Shown: positions 37,584-46,895, counted from the stretch's first letter. The stretch is 64,000 nucleotides of DNA from Roseovarius sp. SCSIO 43702 (GCF_019599045.1 NZ_CP080623.1:2130501-2194500), one strand, 5' to 3'. The notes: generated by a model from the letters alone, not told the origin. A program made the numbers and translations.

Positions 37584-38729
37584 ATGGACCTCGATACGCG
37601 CTACCCTTCCCTCGCCGATCTCGCGGCACGCGCCCGTGCGCGCCTCCCCCGCTTCGTCTGGGAGTATCTGGAGGCTGGCACCGGGGCCGAGGAGGCCCGC
37701 GCCCGCACCCGCGCCGCCTTCGAGCGGGTGACGGTCCTGCCCTCCATCCTGCACGGCGACATCACCCCCGACCTGTCGGTCCAGCTCCTCGGCTCCACGC
37801 TGCCCCTGCCTTTCGGAATGGCACCGGTGGGCATGGCGGGCCTCGTCTGGCCCGACGCCGAGCGTCACCTCGCCCGGGCGGCGCGAAAGCTCGATCTGCC
37901 GTACACGCTCTCGACCGTCGCCAGTCAGACACCCGAGGCCGTCGGTCCGCTCGCCGGAGATCATGCGTGGTTCCAGATGTATCCGCCGCGCGATCCCGAA
38001 ATCCGTGCCGACATGCTGCGCCGCGCGCGGAAGTCCGGGTTTCGCGTGCTTGTTCTCACCGCTGACGTGCCGGTCGCCTCGCGTCGCGAGCGGCAATTGC
38101 GTTCCGGCCTGACCCAGCCGCCGCGCCTGACGCCGCGCCTTCTCGCACAAATCGCCGCCCGGCCCGCCTGGGCGCTGGCGATGGCGCGGACGGGGATGCC
38201 GCGGATGCGCCTCATTGACGATTACGCACCCGATACCAAGGGGCTGCCCTCCACGGCTCATGCCGGCTACCTGCTGCGCACATCGCCGGACGCGGCGTAT
38301 CTTCACTGGCTCCGAGATCATTGGGATGGTCCGCTCATCGTGAAGGGCGTGCTCGATATGCGCGACGTGCCGAGACTTGAGAATGCGGGTGTCGATGCCC
38401 TCTGGATCAGCAACCACGGGGGCCGGCAATTCGACGCCGCCCCCGCCCCCCTCTCGGTCCTGCCCCGGATCCGGGACGCGACGCGCCTGCCCCTCATCCT
38501 CGACGGCGGGATCACCGGGGGGCTCGATATCCTGCGCGCCATCGCGCTCGGGGCTGATTTCGTCATGCTGGGCCGCGCCTGGCACCACGCGCTCGCGGCT
38601 TTGGGCACGCGCGGGCCCTACCATCTCGCCGAAATCCTCCGCCGCGATCTCGAGGCCAACATGGGGCAGATGGGGCTATCGCGGGTCCGCGACGTCCGCG
38701 ACCGGCTCGCGCCCCACCCGACCGGGTAG
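37584..38729 (+). CDS. FMN-dependent alpha-hydroxy-acid oxidase/dehydrogenase (LldD-like)
   Basis: A 381-residue TIM-barrel flavoenzyme. Markers are PRFVWEYLEAGTGAEE near the N-terminus, LPFGMAPVGMAGLVWPDAER, WFQMYPPRDPEI, VLTADVPVASRRERQLRSG, the substrate and active-site segment WISNHGGRQFDAAPAPL with the catalytic His, and the FMN phosphate-binding LDGGITGGLDILRAIALGAD. It oxidises L-lactate or a related 2-hydroxy acid. The ATG at 37584 gives the normal family start. A divergent transporter is adjacent; pyruvate carboxylase follows, which would use the pyruvate formed from lactate. The exact substrate is not proven. Confidence 0.87.
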   Translation: MDLDTRYPSLADLAARARARLPRFVWEYLEAGTGAEEARARTRAAFERVTVLPSILHGDITPDLSVQLLGSTLPLPFGMAPVGMAGLVWPDAERHLARAARKLDLPYTLSTVASQTPEAVGPLAGDHAWFQMYPPRDPEIRADMLRRARKSGFRVLVLTADVPVASRRERQLRSGLTQPPRLTPRLLAQIAARPAWALAMARTGMPRMRLIDDYAPDTKGLPSTAHAGYLLRTSPDAAYLHWLRDHWDGPLIVKGVLDMRDVPRLENAGVDALWISNHGGRQFDAAPAPLSVLPRIRDATRLPLILDGGITGGLDILRAIALGADFVMLGRAWHHALAALGTRGPYHLAEILRRDLEANMGQMGLSRVRDVRDRLAPHPTG

Positions 38730-38942
38730 GACACCGCGCGCAACTCCTTGTTGACAAGGGACGATCGGCTCTCGTTCGCGCGTGACCGCACCCCCACCGA
38801 CGGACAAGATATGTCGCAGACGGGTGCAATTGCTTCGGTCTGGATTGCACAACGTCCTCCCAAATCCTACAACTTCCGCACAATCGCGCTGCAACGCGGC
38901 ATCGTCGGTCAACGTGCCGGACAGGGAAGAAGGGGAAGACCC

Positions 38943-41900
38943 GTGCCAGAGTTCAAGAAGATCCTCGTCGCCAACCGGGGCGAGATCGCCATTCGCATCC
39001 TGCGCGCCGCGAACGAGATGGGCAAACGCACCGTCGCGGTCTTCGCCGAGGAAGACAAGCTCGGCCTGCATCGCTTCAAGGCCGACGAGGCCTATCGCAT
39101 CGGCGAGGGTCTGGGACCCGTGCAGGCGTATCTCTCGATCGACGAGATCATCCGCGTCGCGCTGGAATGCGGGGCCGATGCCATCCATCCCGGCTATGGC
39201 CTGCTTTCCGAGAACCCGGATTTCGTCGATGCCTGCGACGCGAACGGCATCACCTTCATCGGCCCCCGCGCCGAAACCATGCGCGCCCTTGGCGACAAGG
39301 CCAGCGCGCGGCGCGTGGCGGTCGAGGCGGGCGTCCCGGTGATCCCCGCGACCGAGGTGCTGGGCGACGACATGGAGAAGATCCGCCGCGAGGCCGAGGA
39401 GATCGGATATCCCATGATGCTCAAGGCGTCCTGGGGCGGCGGCGGCCGCGGGATGCGCCCGATCCTGAAACCGGAGGAGCTCGAGGAAAAGGTGCTCGAA
39501 GGCCGGCGCGAGGCCGAGGCCGCCTTCGGCAACGGCGAGGGCTACCTCGAGAAGATGATCGAGCGCGCCCGCCACGTCGAGGTTCAGATCCTCGGCGACA
39601 AGCATGGCAACATGTATCACCTCTGGGAACGCGACTGCTCGGTCCAGCGCCGCAACCAGAAGGTCGTCGAACGCGCCCCCGCCCCCTATCTCAGCCAGGA
39701 CCAGCGCGAAGAGCTGTGCGCGCTCGGTTACAAGATCTGCAAGCACGTGAACTACGAATGCGCAGGCACGGTCGAGTTCCTGATGGATATGGACACCGAC
39801 CAGTTCTACTTCATCGAGGTGAACCCCCGCGTTCAGGTCGAACACACCGTCACCGAGGAGGTGACGGGGATCGACATCGTGCAGGCCCAGATCAAGATCG
39901 CCGAGGGCAAGACGCTCGAAGAGGCCACGCGCAAGAAATCGCAGGACGAGATCACGCTCAATGGTCACGCGCTCCAGACGCGCATCACCACCGAGGATCC
40001 GCAGAACAATTTCATCCCCGATTACGGCCGCATCACCGCGTATCGCTCTGCCACCGGCATGGGTATCCGTCTCGATGGCGGCACGGCCTATGCGGGCGGC
40101 GTCATCACGCGCTACTACGACTCGCTTCTCGTCAAGATCACCGCCCACGCCCAGACCCCCGAAGCCGCCATCGCGCGGATGGACCGTGCCCTGCGCGAAT
40201 TCCGCATCCGCGGCGTCAGCACCAACATCGCCTTCGTCGAGAACCTGCTCAAGCACCCCACCTTCCTCAGCAACGAGTATTCGACCAAGTTCATCGACAC
40301 CACGCCCGAGCTCTTCACCTTCAAGAAGCGGCGCGACCGGGGCACCAAGGTGCTCACCTACATCGCGGACATCACCGTCAACGGCCACCCCGAAACGCAA
40401 GGCCGGCCTGCCCCCGACGCCGACGCGAAGCCGCCCAAGCCGCCCCGGAGCCGCGCCGCACCCGCCGACGGCACCCGCACGCTTCTCGAGGCCGAGGGGC
40501 CCAGGGCCGTCGCCGACTGGATGCTGGCACAGGACCGCCTCCTGCTGACCGACACCACGATGCGCGACGGGCACCAATCACTCCTCGCCACGCGGATGCG
40601 CTCGATCGACATGATCCGCGTGGCGCCGGCCTACGCCGCAAACCTCCCGGGCCTCTTCTCGGTCGAGTGCTGGGGCGGGGCCACGTTCGACGTGGCCTAC
40701 CGCTTCCTGCAGGAGTGCCCGTGGCAGCGCCTGCGCGAGCTGCGCGCCGCCATGCCCAACCTCATGACCCAGATGCTCCTTCGCGCGTCGAACGGCGTCG
40801 GCTACACGAACTACCCCGACAATGTCGTGCAGGAATTCGTGCGCCAGGCGGCCGAGACGGGCGTCGACGTGTTCCGCGTCTTCGACAGCCTCAACTGGGT
40901 CGAGAACATGCGCGTCGCCATGGACGCGGTGAACGAGGCCGGCAAGGTCTGCGAAGGCACGATCTGCTACACCGGCGACATGCTCGACCCCGAGCGGTCG
41001 AAATACGACCTCAGGTATTACGTGAACATGGCGCGCGAGTTGCAGGATGCCGGCGCGCATGTGCTGGGCCTCAAGGACATGGCCGGGCTTCTGAAACCCG
41101 CCGCCGCGCGCGTGCTCGTGAAGGCGCTGAAGGACGAGCTCGACATCCCCGTCCACTTCCACACGCACGACACCTCCGGCATCGCGGGCGCCACCATCCT
41201 CGCCGCCGCAGAGGCGGGCGTCGATGCGGTCGACGCGGCCATGGATGCCTTCTCGGGCGGCACGTCGCAGCCCTGTCTCGGCTCCATCGTCGAGGCGCTC
41301 GAGAACACCGACCGCGCCACCGGGCTCGACATCGAGCGCGTGCGCGAGATTTCGAACTACTGGGAACAGGTGCGCGCGCAGTATGTGGCCTTCGAATCCG
41401 GGCTTCAGGCCCCCGCCTCCGAGGTCTACCTGCACGAGATGCCGGGCGGACAGTTCACCAATCTCAAGGCGCAGGCGCGCTCGCTCGGGCTCGAGGATCG
41501 CTGGCCGGAAATCGCCCGCACCTATGCCGAGGTGAACCAGATGTTCGGAGACATCGTCAAGGTTACGCCCTCGTCCAAGGTGGTGGGCGACATGGCCCTG
41601 ATGATGGTGAGCCAGGGCCTCACCCGCGCCGAGGTCGAAGACCCCGAGACCGATGTGGCCTTCCCCGACTCGGTCGTCGACATGATGCGCGGCAACCTGG
41701 GCCAACCCCCCGGCGGCTTTCCCGAAAAGATCGTCAATAAAGTGCTCAAGGGCGAGACGCCCAATACCGACCGTCCCGGCAAGCACCTCGCCCCGGTCGA
41801 TCTCGAAGCGACGCGCAAGGAGCTTTCTCAGCAGCTCGAGGGCAAGGAGGTCGATGACGAGGATCTCAACGGTTATCTGATGTATCCAAAGGTCTTTCTC

Positions 41901-42383
41901 GACTACATGGGTCGCCATCGCACCTATGGCCCGGTGCGCACCCTGCCCACACGCACCTTCTTCTACGGGATGGAACCGGGCGAGGAGATCTCGGTCGAGA
42001 TCGACCCCGGCAAGACACTGGAGATCCTGCTTCAGACCGTCGGCGAGACGCAGGAGGACGGCGAGGTTCGCGTGTTCTTCGAACTGAACGGGCAACCCCG
42101 CGTGATCCGCGTGCCGAACCGCCTGGTCAAGTCCCAGACCGCCGCGCGTCCCAAGGCCGAGGCGGGCAACCCCAACCACATCGGTGCGCCCATGCCGGGC
42201 GTCGTGTCGTCGGTCGCGGTCAAGGAAGGTCAGAAGGTCAAGGCCGACGACCTGCTCCTGACCATCGAGGCGATGAAGATGGAGACCGGCATCTATGCCG
42301 AGCGCGATGCCGTCGTGAAGGCCGTTCATGTCCACCCCAGCGGACAGATCGACGCGAAGGACCTGATGATCGAGCTGGAATGA
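38943..42383 (+). CDS. pyc: Pyruvate carboxylase
   Basis: The 1146-residue single-chain enzyme has a biotin carboxylase domain (FKKILVANRGEIAIRILRAA; ATP-grasp loop KASWGGGGRGMRPI), a carboxyltransferase domain (LLLTDTTMRDGHQSLLATRM near residue 535; DALWISN-type folds absent, KDMAGLLKP present), a tetramerisation region and a C-terminal biotinyl domain with EAMKMET (biotin lysine K1112). It makes oxaloacetate from pyruvate for anaplerosis. The GTG at 38943, after an AAGGGGAAG site, gives the standard N-terminus. Length is typical of alpha4 pyruvate carboxylases. Confidence 0.96.
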   Translation: MPEFKKILVANRGEIAIRILRAANEMGKRTVAVFAEEDKLGLHRFKADEAYRIGEGLGPVQAYLSIDEIIRVALECGADAIHPGYGLLSENPDFVDACDANGITFIGPRAETMRALGDKASARRVAVEAGVPVIPATEVLGDDMEKIRREAEEIGYPMMLKASWGGGGRGMRPILKPEELEEKVLEGRREAEAAFGNGEGYLEKMIERARHVEVQILGDKHGNMYHLWERDCSVQRRNQKVVERAPAPYLSQDQREELCALGYKICKHVNYECAGTVEFLMDMDTDQFYFIEVNPRVQVEHTVTEEVTGIDIVQAQIKIAEGKTLEEATRKKSQDEITLNGHALQTRITTEDPQNNFIPDYGRITAYRSATGMGIRLDGGTAYAGGVITRYYDSLLVKITAHAQTPEAAIARMDRALREFRIRGVSTNIAFVENLLKHPTFLSNEYSTKFIDTTPELFTFKKRRDRGTKVLTYIADITVNGHPETQGRPAPDADAKPPKPPRSRAAPADGTRTLLEAEGPRAVADWMLAQDRLLLTDTTMRDGHQSLLATRMRSIDMIRVAPAYAANLPGLFSVECWGGATFDVAYRFLQECPWQRLRELRAAMPNLMTQMLLRASNGVGYTNYPDNVVQEFVRQAAETGVDVFRVFDSLNWVENMRVAMDAVNEAGKVCEGTICYTGDMLDPERSKYDLRYYVNMARELQDAGAHVLGLKDMAGLLKPAAARVLVKALKDELDIPVHFHTHDTSGIAGATILAAAEAGVDAVDAAMDAFSGGTSQPCLGSIVEALENTDRATGLDIERVREISNYWEQVRAQYVAFESGLQAPASEVYLHEMPGGQFTNLKAQARSLGLEDRWPEIARTYAEVNQMFGDIVKVTPSSKVVGDMALMMVSQGLTRAEVEDPETDVAFPDSVVDMMRGNLGQPPGGFPEKIVNKVLKGETPNTDRPGKHLAPVDLEATRKELSQQLEGKEVDDEDLNGYLMYPKVFLDYMGRHRTYGPVRTLPTRTFFYGMEPGEEISVEIDPGKTLEILLQTVGETQEDGEVRVFFELNGQPRVIRVPNRLVKSQTAARPKAEAGNPNHIGAPMPGVVSSVAVKEGQKVKADDLLLTIEAMKMETGIYAERDAVVKAVHVHPSGQIDAKDLMIELE

Positions 42384-42392
42384 CGGAACAAT

Positions 42393-42433
42393 TTTCCCGG
42401 TCCCGCACTGATACGGTCAAAGGGACCGGGAAA
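42393..42433. promoter_or_regulatory. Long perfect hairpin covering the terC translation-start region
   Basis: TTTCCCGGTCCC (42393-42404) and GGGACCGGGAAA (42422-42433) pair perfectly over 12 bp with a 17-base loop. The right arm ends five bases before the terC ATG and contains its GGGA ribosome-binding sequence. It begins nine bases after the pyc stop. It may end pyc transcripts weakly and/or hide the terC ribosome-binding site. Confidence 0.6.
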
Positions 42434-42438
42434 GTCAC

Positions 42439-43176
42439 ATGCTCGAACTTCTCAACGATCCATCCGTCTGGGCCTCGTTTCTGACGCTCACGATCCTCGA
42501 AATCGTTCTTGGCGTCGACAATCTCATCTTCATTTCCATCGCCGCCTCGCGCCTGCCCGAAGACCAGCAGGCCCGTGCCCGTGTGCTGGGCCTTGCCGGT
42601 GCACTCATCCTGCGCATCCTACTGCTTTTCTCCATTGCCTGGATCGTCGGGCTGTCGGACCCCATCGCCGAAGTGTGGGGATGGGAGATGTCGTGGCGCG
42701 ATCTGATCCTCATCGCGGGTGGCCTGTTCCTGATCTACAAGGCCGCGACCGAGATATTCGACGAGGTCGAGGGGGAAGAACTGCGCACCGCCCAGGAGAA
42801 CGTCGTGAGAGCCACGTTCCTGAGCGTGATCATCCAGATCATGATCCTCGACCTGGTCTTCTCCATCGACAGCGTCATCACCGCCGTCGGAATCGCCCGA
42901 CATATCGAGGTCATGATCGCCGCCGTCTCCATCGCCATCGTCGTGATGATGGTTGCGGCCAAGCCCATTTCCGATTTCGTCGCGGCCCATCCCAGCACCA
43001 AGATGCTTGCGCTGGCCTTCCTCGTGATGGTCGGCATGGCGCTCGTGGCCGACGGGTTCCATTTCCACATCGAGCGCGGCTTCATCTACGCCGCGATGGT
43101 CTTCGCGGGTGCGGTCGAGGGGTTGAACCTCCTGCGGCAGCGTCGGCGCCGGCGGCTCGAGGCGGCGCGCGAATAA
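42439..43176 (+). CDS. TerC family integral membrane protein
   Basis: A 245-residue protein with about seven helices. The TerC/YkoY motifs include LTILEIVLGVDNLIFISIAA (acidic residues within a helix, about 15-34), RILLLFSIAWIVGLSDPI, LILIAGGLFLIYKAATEIFD, and the second acidic helix MILDLVFSIDSVITAVGIAR. The paired EXXXGXDN / DXXFSXDS motifs are typical of Mn-export-linked TerC proteins. It follows pyc by 55 bases, which hold a long hairpin. Metal export is inferred from family knowledge. Confidence 0.9.
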   Translation: MLELLNDPSVWASFLTLTILEIVLGVDNLIFISIAASRLPEDQQARARVLGLAGALILRILLLFSIAWIVGLSDPIAEVWGWEMSWRDLILIAGGLFLIYKAATEIFDEVEGEELRTAQENVVRATFLSVIIQIMILDLVFSIDSVITAVGIARHIEVMIAAVSIAIVVMMVAAKPISDFVAAHPSTKMLALAFLVMVGMALVADGFHFHIERGFIYAAMVFAGAVEGLNLLRQRRRRRLEAARE

Positions 43177-43187
43177 GGCAAAAATTT

Positions 43188-43226
43188 TGGCCCGGCCCTG
43201 CGTTTTGCACTTGCAGGCGCGGGCCA
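43188..43226 (+). terminator. Stem-loop between terC and tRNA-Gly
   Basis: Outer arms TGGCCCG/CGGGCCA and inner arms CCTGC/GCAGG form an interrupted 12-bp stem, followed by GACTTTATAG without a clean T run. It is a probable weak terminator for terC, or a processing structure ahead of the tRNA. Confidence 0.4.
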
Positions 43227-43256
43227 GACTTTATAGATCACCCTCACCCAACGGAC

Positions 43257-43331
43257 GCGGGTGTAGCTCAGGGGTAGAGCGTTACCTTGCCAAGGTAAAT
43301 GTCGTGAGTTCGAATCTCATCACCCGCTCCA
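43257..43331 (+). tRNA. tRNA-Gly(GCC)
   Basis: A 75-base cloverleaf with encoded CCA. The acceptor stem is GCGGGTG/CACCCGC, the D-arm TAGCTCAGGGGTAGAGC, the anticodon stem TTACC/GGTAA around loop TTGCCAA with anticodon GCC, and the T-arm GTGAGTTCGAATCTCAT. All stems pair. It is isolated, with a membrane-protein gene converging on its 3' side. Confidence 0.97.
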
Positions 43332-43361
43332 ATTTCTTCCGTTACTCATATCACTGCCGCT

Positions 43362-43802
43362 TCAGGCCCGCTTGCGCCTCCGCGAAAGCCGGATGCCGTC
43401 GCGCATGTTGAGCGCCATCAGCGCGATGTTCATCGCACCGGCGATCAGCTCCACGCCCTGCACGGAATAGAACGCGCGGTCGAATTCTCCGGCGCTCGCC
43501 TTCACGGAAAGGTAAAGCGCGGCGGGAACAAGAATTAGTAAACCATTTGCGGCAATGATCGGCATGCGGCGCGTCTTGGCCGCGATCAGCGGCCCCCGCA
43601 TTCCGCGCCCCATTGCGAACCCCGTGCCGCCCGTCGCCATCAACGCGGGCACCAGCAACAGGAGAAACCAGGGAATCACCGTCTTGACCGCGACGACCGC
43701 ACCCATGGACAGAAAAAATTCCGAAATGACGGTCGAGATCCAGAATCCTGCGATGGTCAGGAGCGCAACCGCGCCCGCGATCGGGTGGATGATCTGCTTC
43801 AT
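43362..43802 (-). CDS. Four-helix membrane protein, divergent from a MarR regulator
   Basis: The protein is 146 residues from the ATG at 43802, eight bases after an AAAAGG site; a GTG six codons earlier has none. Helices include IIHPIAGAVALLTIAGFWIS, VAVKTVIPWFLLLLVPALMA, IAANGLLILVPAALYLSV and VELIAGAMNIALMALNM, with a basic C-terminus. The family is not recognised. It is divergent from a MarR gene with paired inverted repeats between them, so it is probably the regulator's target, perhaps a stress or efflux-related membrane protein. Confidence 0.65.
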   Translation of the reverse strand: MKQIIHPIAGAVALLTIAGFWISTVISEFFLSMGAVVAVKTVIPWFLLLLVPALMATGGTGFAMGRGMRGPLIAAKTRRMPIIAANGLLILVPAALYLSVKASAGEFDRAFYSVQGVELIAGAMNIALMALNMRDGIRLSRRRKRA

Positions 43803-43831
43803 GGTCTTGGCCTTTTCCACGATTCATCAAT

Positions 43832-43865
43832 ATAGCTCGCTATATATTATTGCATAGCCTGCTAT
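43832..43865. promoter_or_regulatory. Twin MarR operators ATAGCNNGCTAT
   Basis: ATAGCTCGCTAT (43832-43843) and ATAGCCTGCTAT (43854-43865) are inverted repeats with 5-bp arms and 22-bp start-to-start spacing, exactly between the divergent membrane-protein and marR-type starts. The surroundings are AT-rich (TATATATTATT), as expected for overlapping promoters. Confidence 0.65.
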
Positions 43866-43884
43866 TCAACTGCTATCGTGCGGC

Positions 43885-44340
43885 ATGTCGTTCGAGAAAG
43901 AGCAATCGGCGGGATATCTCGCAAATCACCTGGCGCGCCTCTTCGCGCGCGGCCTCGCGGCGCGTATAGGCCCGCTCGGCCTCACCATCGGGACATTTCC
44001 CGCCCTCCTCGAACTTTGGGAAGAAGACGGCCTGACCCAGAAGCAATTGGTCGAACGCCTCGACATCGAACAGGCAACCATGGCCAACACCCTTGCCCGG
44101 ATGGAGCGTGACGGCTTCGTCACGCGCAAGCGCGACGCGCGCGACGGCCGGGTGCAACGCGTCTGGCTGACGCCCGAAGCCCGCGCTCTGAGGGATCCCG
44201 CGACCGCGGCCGCAATGGCGGAAAACGAGGAGGCGCTCGCCCCGCTGAGCCAGTCGGAGCGCGACGCCTTCCTTGCGGCGATGCGCAAGATCATCACGGC
44301 GCGCAGAAAAACGGGCGAGGCCGACGCCCCGCCCGATTAA
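43885..44340 (+). CDS. MarR family transcriptional regulator
   Basis: A 151-residue winged-helix protein: SAGYLANHLARLFARGLAAR (dimerisation helix), LTIGTFPALLELWEEDGLTQ, recognition helix region QLVERLDIEQATMANTLARM, and the wing RDGFVTRKRDARDGRVQRVW. It is divergent from the four-helix membrane protein, with twin operators between, so autoregulation and control of that gene are likely. The ligand is unknown. It converges with the aldehyde dehydrogenase gene. Confidence 0.88.
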   Translation: MSFEKEQSAGYLANHLARLFARGLAARIGPLGLTIGTFPALLELWEEDGLTQKQLVERLDIEQATMANTLARMERDGFVTRKRDARDGRVQRVWLTPEARALRDPATAAAMAENEEALAPLSQSERDAFLAAMRKIITARRKTGEADAPPD

Positions 44341-44358
44341 GATCGCGCTACCAGTGAT

Positions 44359-45855
44359 TTAGATGTCGAACTTCACCCCTTGGGCAAGCGGCAATTCGTC
44401 CGAGTAGTTGACGGTATTCGTCTGCCGCCGCATGTAACCCTTCCACGCGTCCGAGCCGCTTTCGCGCCCGCCGCCGGTCTCCTTCTCGCCGCCGAACGCG
44501 CCGCCGATCTCGGCACCCGAGGGGCCGATATTGACGTTGGCGATCCCGCAATCCGAGCCGAAATCCGAGACGAATTTCTCGGCCTCGCGGACGTTGAGCG
44601 TGAAGATACAGGAGGAAAGACCCTGGCTCACATCGTTCTGCATGGCGATGGCCTCGTCGATATCGTCATAGCCCATCACGTAGAGGATCGGCGCGAATGT
44701 CTCGGTTTTGACGATCTCGGTCTGGCCCGGCATCTCGACCAGCGCGGGCTTGACATAGGCACCGCCCTTGACGCCCTCGACGCTCTCGCCGCCATGGACT
44801 TTCCCGCCATCCTTCTTCGCGGTCTCCAGCGCCTTCTGCATCCGCTCGCGCGTATCCTCGTCGATCAGCGGCCCGACGAGCGTACCGTCCTTGCGCGGAT
44901 CGCCGATGGGCAGGGTTTCATAGGCCTTGGCAACCTTCGCGACGAGTTCCTCGCGGATCGAGTTATGCACGATGAGCCGCCGCAGCGAGGTGCAGCGCTG
45001 CCCGGCCGTGCCCACCGCCGAGAAGACGATGGCGCGCACTGCCATGTCCTGATCGGCCGAGGGCGCCACGATCATCGCGTTGTTGCCGCCAAGCTCGAGG
45101 ATCGAGCGGCCGAACCGTTCGGCCACTTTCGGCCCCACGATGCCGCCCATCCGGCACGATCCAGTGGCCGAGATGATCGGCACGTCGCGCGAGGTGACAA
45201 GCGCGTCGCCCACATCCGCACCGCCGATCACAACCTGGCTCAGCCCCTCGGGCGCGTCGTCACCAAAGCGTTCGATGGCCCGCTCTAGGATCTTCTGCGT
45301 CACCAGCGCGGTCAGCGGCGTTTTCTCGGACGGCTTCCAGATCACCGGATCGCCGCACACCAGCGCCAATGCCGCGTTCCAGCACCAGGGCGCCACGGGA
45401 AAGTTGAAGGCGGTGATGATACCCACCGGCCCCATCGGATGCCACGTCTCCATCATGCGGTGGCCCGGACGCTCCGACGCGATGGTCTTGCCGAAAAGCT
45501 GCCGGGACTGGCCCACGGCCAGATCACAGATGTCGATCATCTCCTGTACCTCGCCCAGGCCCTCGGACACGATCTTGCCCGCCTCGAGCGTGACGACGGC
45601 GCCCAACTCGTCCTTCGCGTTGCGCAGTTCTTCCCCGAAGAGGCGCACAAGCTCACCGCGCCGCGGCGCGGGGATCTGACGCCAGGCGCGGAACGCCTCG
45701 TTCGCCTTGGCGATGATGCCCTCCATCTCGGAGGCTTTCGTCTCGCGCACCTTCGCGGCCACCGCCCCGTCGATGGGCGAGCGCACTTCCATCGTGCCGC
45801 CCGAAATCTCGTCCTCCGAGAGGCCCGCCTTGAGCAATACATCCTTGTGGGTCAT
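44359..45855 (-). CDS. ALDH7-type aldehyde dehydrogenase (probable aminoadipate-semialdehyde dehydrogenase)
   Basis: A 498-residue NAD(P)-dependent dehydrogenase. The catalytic Cys is C288 in VGTAGQRCTSLRR, the general base E254 in SILELGGNNAM, and cofactor motifs include ITAFNFPVAPWCWNAALALV and WKPSEKTPLTA. Sequence character fits the ALDH7/AmaB group, which oxidises alpha-aminoadipate semialdehyde to aminoadipate in lysine breakdown. It is the last gene of the operon and overlaps the malonyltransferase-like gene by four bases. Saccharopine dehydrogenase at the operon start supports this substrate. Assignment to lysine catabolism is inferred from context. Confidence 0.85.
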   Translation of the reverse strand: MTHKDVLLKAGLSEDEISGGTMEVRSPIDGAVAAKVRETKASEMEGIIAKANEAFRAWRQIPAPRRGELVRLFGEELRNAKDELGAVVTLEAGKIVSEGLGEVQEMIDICDLAVGQSRQLFGKTIASERPGHRMMETWHPMGPVGIITAFNFPVAPWCWNAALALVCGDPVIWKPSEKTPLTALVTQKILERAIERFGDDAPEGLSQVVIGGADVGDALVTSRDVPIISATGSCRMGGIVGPKVAERFGRSILELGGNNAMIVAPSADQDMAVRAIVFSAVGTAGQRCTSLRRLIVHNSIREELVAKVAKAYETLPIGDPRKDGTLVGPLIDEDTRERMQKALETAKKDGGKVHGGESVEGVKGGAYVKPALVEMPGQTEIVKTETFAPILYVMGYDDIDEAIAMQNDVSQGLSSCIFTLNVREAEKFVSDFGSDCGIANVNIGPSGAEIGGAFGGEKETGGGRESGSDAWKGYMRRQTNTVNYSDELPLAQGVKFDI

Positions 45856-46895
45856 GTCGTCTCTCCTTTCGTCACGCGCCCGCGCTGGTCTTCCATTCCC
45901 ATGGAAACGAGCACCGGGTCGCTTTCCTGTTTCGCCTTGAAATCGTCCTTGGTCTTCATGCCCTTCCAGTCCGCCGCGATGAGCGATTGCGCCACCGCGC
46001 CGCCCAGGGTCGTGCCGGGGCCGGTCACGATGAAGACATCCGGCGCGAACTCCCGCGCGGCCACCGTCACGGCGCGCGCGAAATCGTAGGTTTCGGTCAC
46101 CTGGTGGCCCAGCGTGTAGTCCCAAAGCGCCTCCTGCCGCGAGGCTCCCGGCCACCAGATCGCGCCACGCCCGTCGATGAGCGGCAGGTCCGGCTGCATG
46201 AACATCGAGGCGGGAAGCGCGGCGCGGCCCCTTTCGGCCACCGGCTCCTGCAAGTGCGAATGGAAGCCCGCATGATTGGCCAGGAACATCGGATAGCGCC
46301 CGTCGATCTGCGGCACCGCGTCCTCGAACGCATCGAGCCCCTCGTGATTCCCGGCAAGAACGAGCATTCCCCCGAGATCGATGGACAGCGTGAGATGACA
46401 CCCGTCGCGCGCATCAATATCGCCGATCAACCTCATGATCTCGCGCCGTTTCTCAGGGTCCGGAACCCAGTCGCCACCGGTGATCGGATAGACCATCTGC
46501 CCACCGATCATCGCCTCCTGCATGAGGGCGCCCATGGTGTTCACGACCTCGAAGCCGTCCCGCGGCGAAAGCGCTCCGGCAAGGCCGAGGGCGCTGTACC
46601 AGCCCATCGAATTGCCCGTCACCGCCACCACCTCGACGGCATCGCGATCGATCGACAGGAAATCCCCCAACGTCGCGGCATAGATGAGCGCCGAGGCATT
46701 GTCGCCCCGCGTGTGCTTGGCAAGCGAGAATTTCTCGGCCCCGTCCAGATCCGAGAGCGGCGTCTCTCCCCGCTCGACCCGCCGCGCGTCGAACTGCGCG
46801 AGCAAGTCAGGCTCGGGGAAATGGCGCCCAAGATAGCCAAGCTCGCCCTTGTTATATGTCCCCCGACCGGGGCAGATGACCACCGCACGCATCAT
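45852..46895 (-). CDS. ACP S-malonyltransferase-like protein in the lysine operon
   Basis: The 347-residue acyltransferase-fold protein has the nucleophile motif GNSMGWY (S97) and the His motif NHAGFHSHL (H212), as in FabD-type malonyl-CoA:ACP transacylases. The usual FabD N-terminal GQG is replaced by CPGRGTYNKGELG. It is not linked to fatty-acid genes but sits between the E1 dehydrogenase and the aldehyde dehydrogenase with ATGA overlaps on both sides. It probably handles an acyl-CoA or acyl intermediate of lysine breakdown rather than fatty-acid synthesis. Two Met codons start the frame; 46895 overlaps the E1 stop. Confidence 0.72.
   Translation of the reverse strand: MMRAVVICPGRGTYNKGELGYLGRHFPEPDLLAQFDARRVERGETPLSDLDGAEKFSLAKHTRGDNASALIYAATLGDFLSIDRDAVEVVAVTGNSMGWYSALGLAGALSPRDGFEVVNTMGALMQEAMIGGQMVYPITGGDWVPDPEKRREIMRLIGDIDARDGCHLTLSIDLGGMLVLAGNHEGLDAFEDAVPQIDGRYPMFLANHAGFHSHLQEPVAERGRAALPASMFMQPDLPLIDGRGAIWWPGASRQEALWDYTLGHQVTETYDFARAVTVAAREFAPDVFIVTGPGTTLGGAVAQSLIAADWKGMKTKDDFKAKQESDPVLVSMGMEDQRGRVTKGETT

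Noticed and set aside
38751..38779. TTGACA as a -35 box before pyc
   Set aside because: No acceptable -10 element lies at 16-18 bases, so a promoter call would rest on one hexamer.
42384..42438. Mn riboswitch (yybP-ykoY) before terC
   Set aside because: The 55-base gap is too short and lacks the paired-leg consensus; only a simple hairpin is present.
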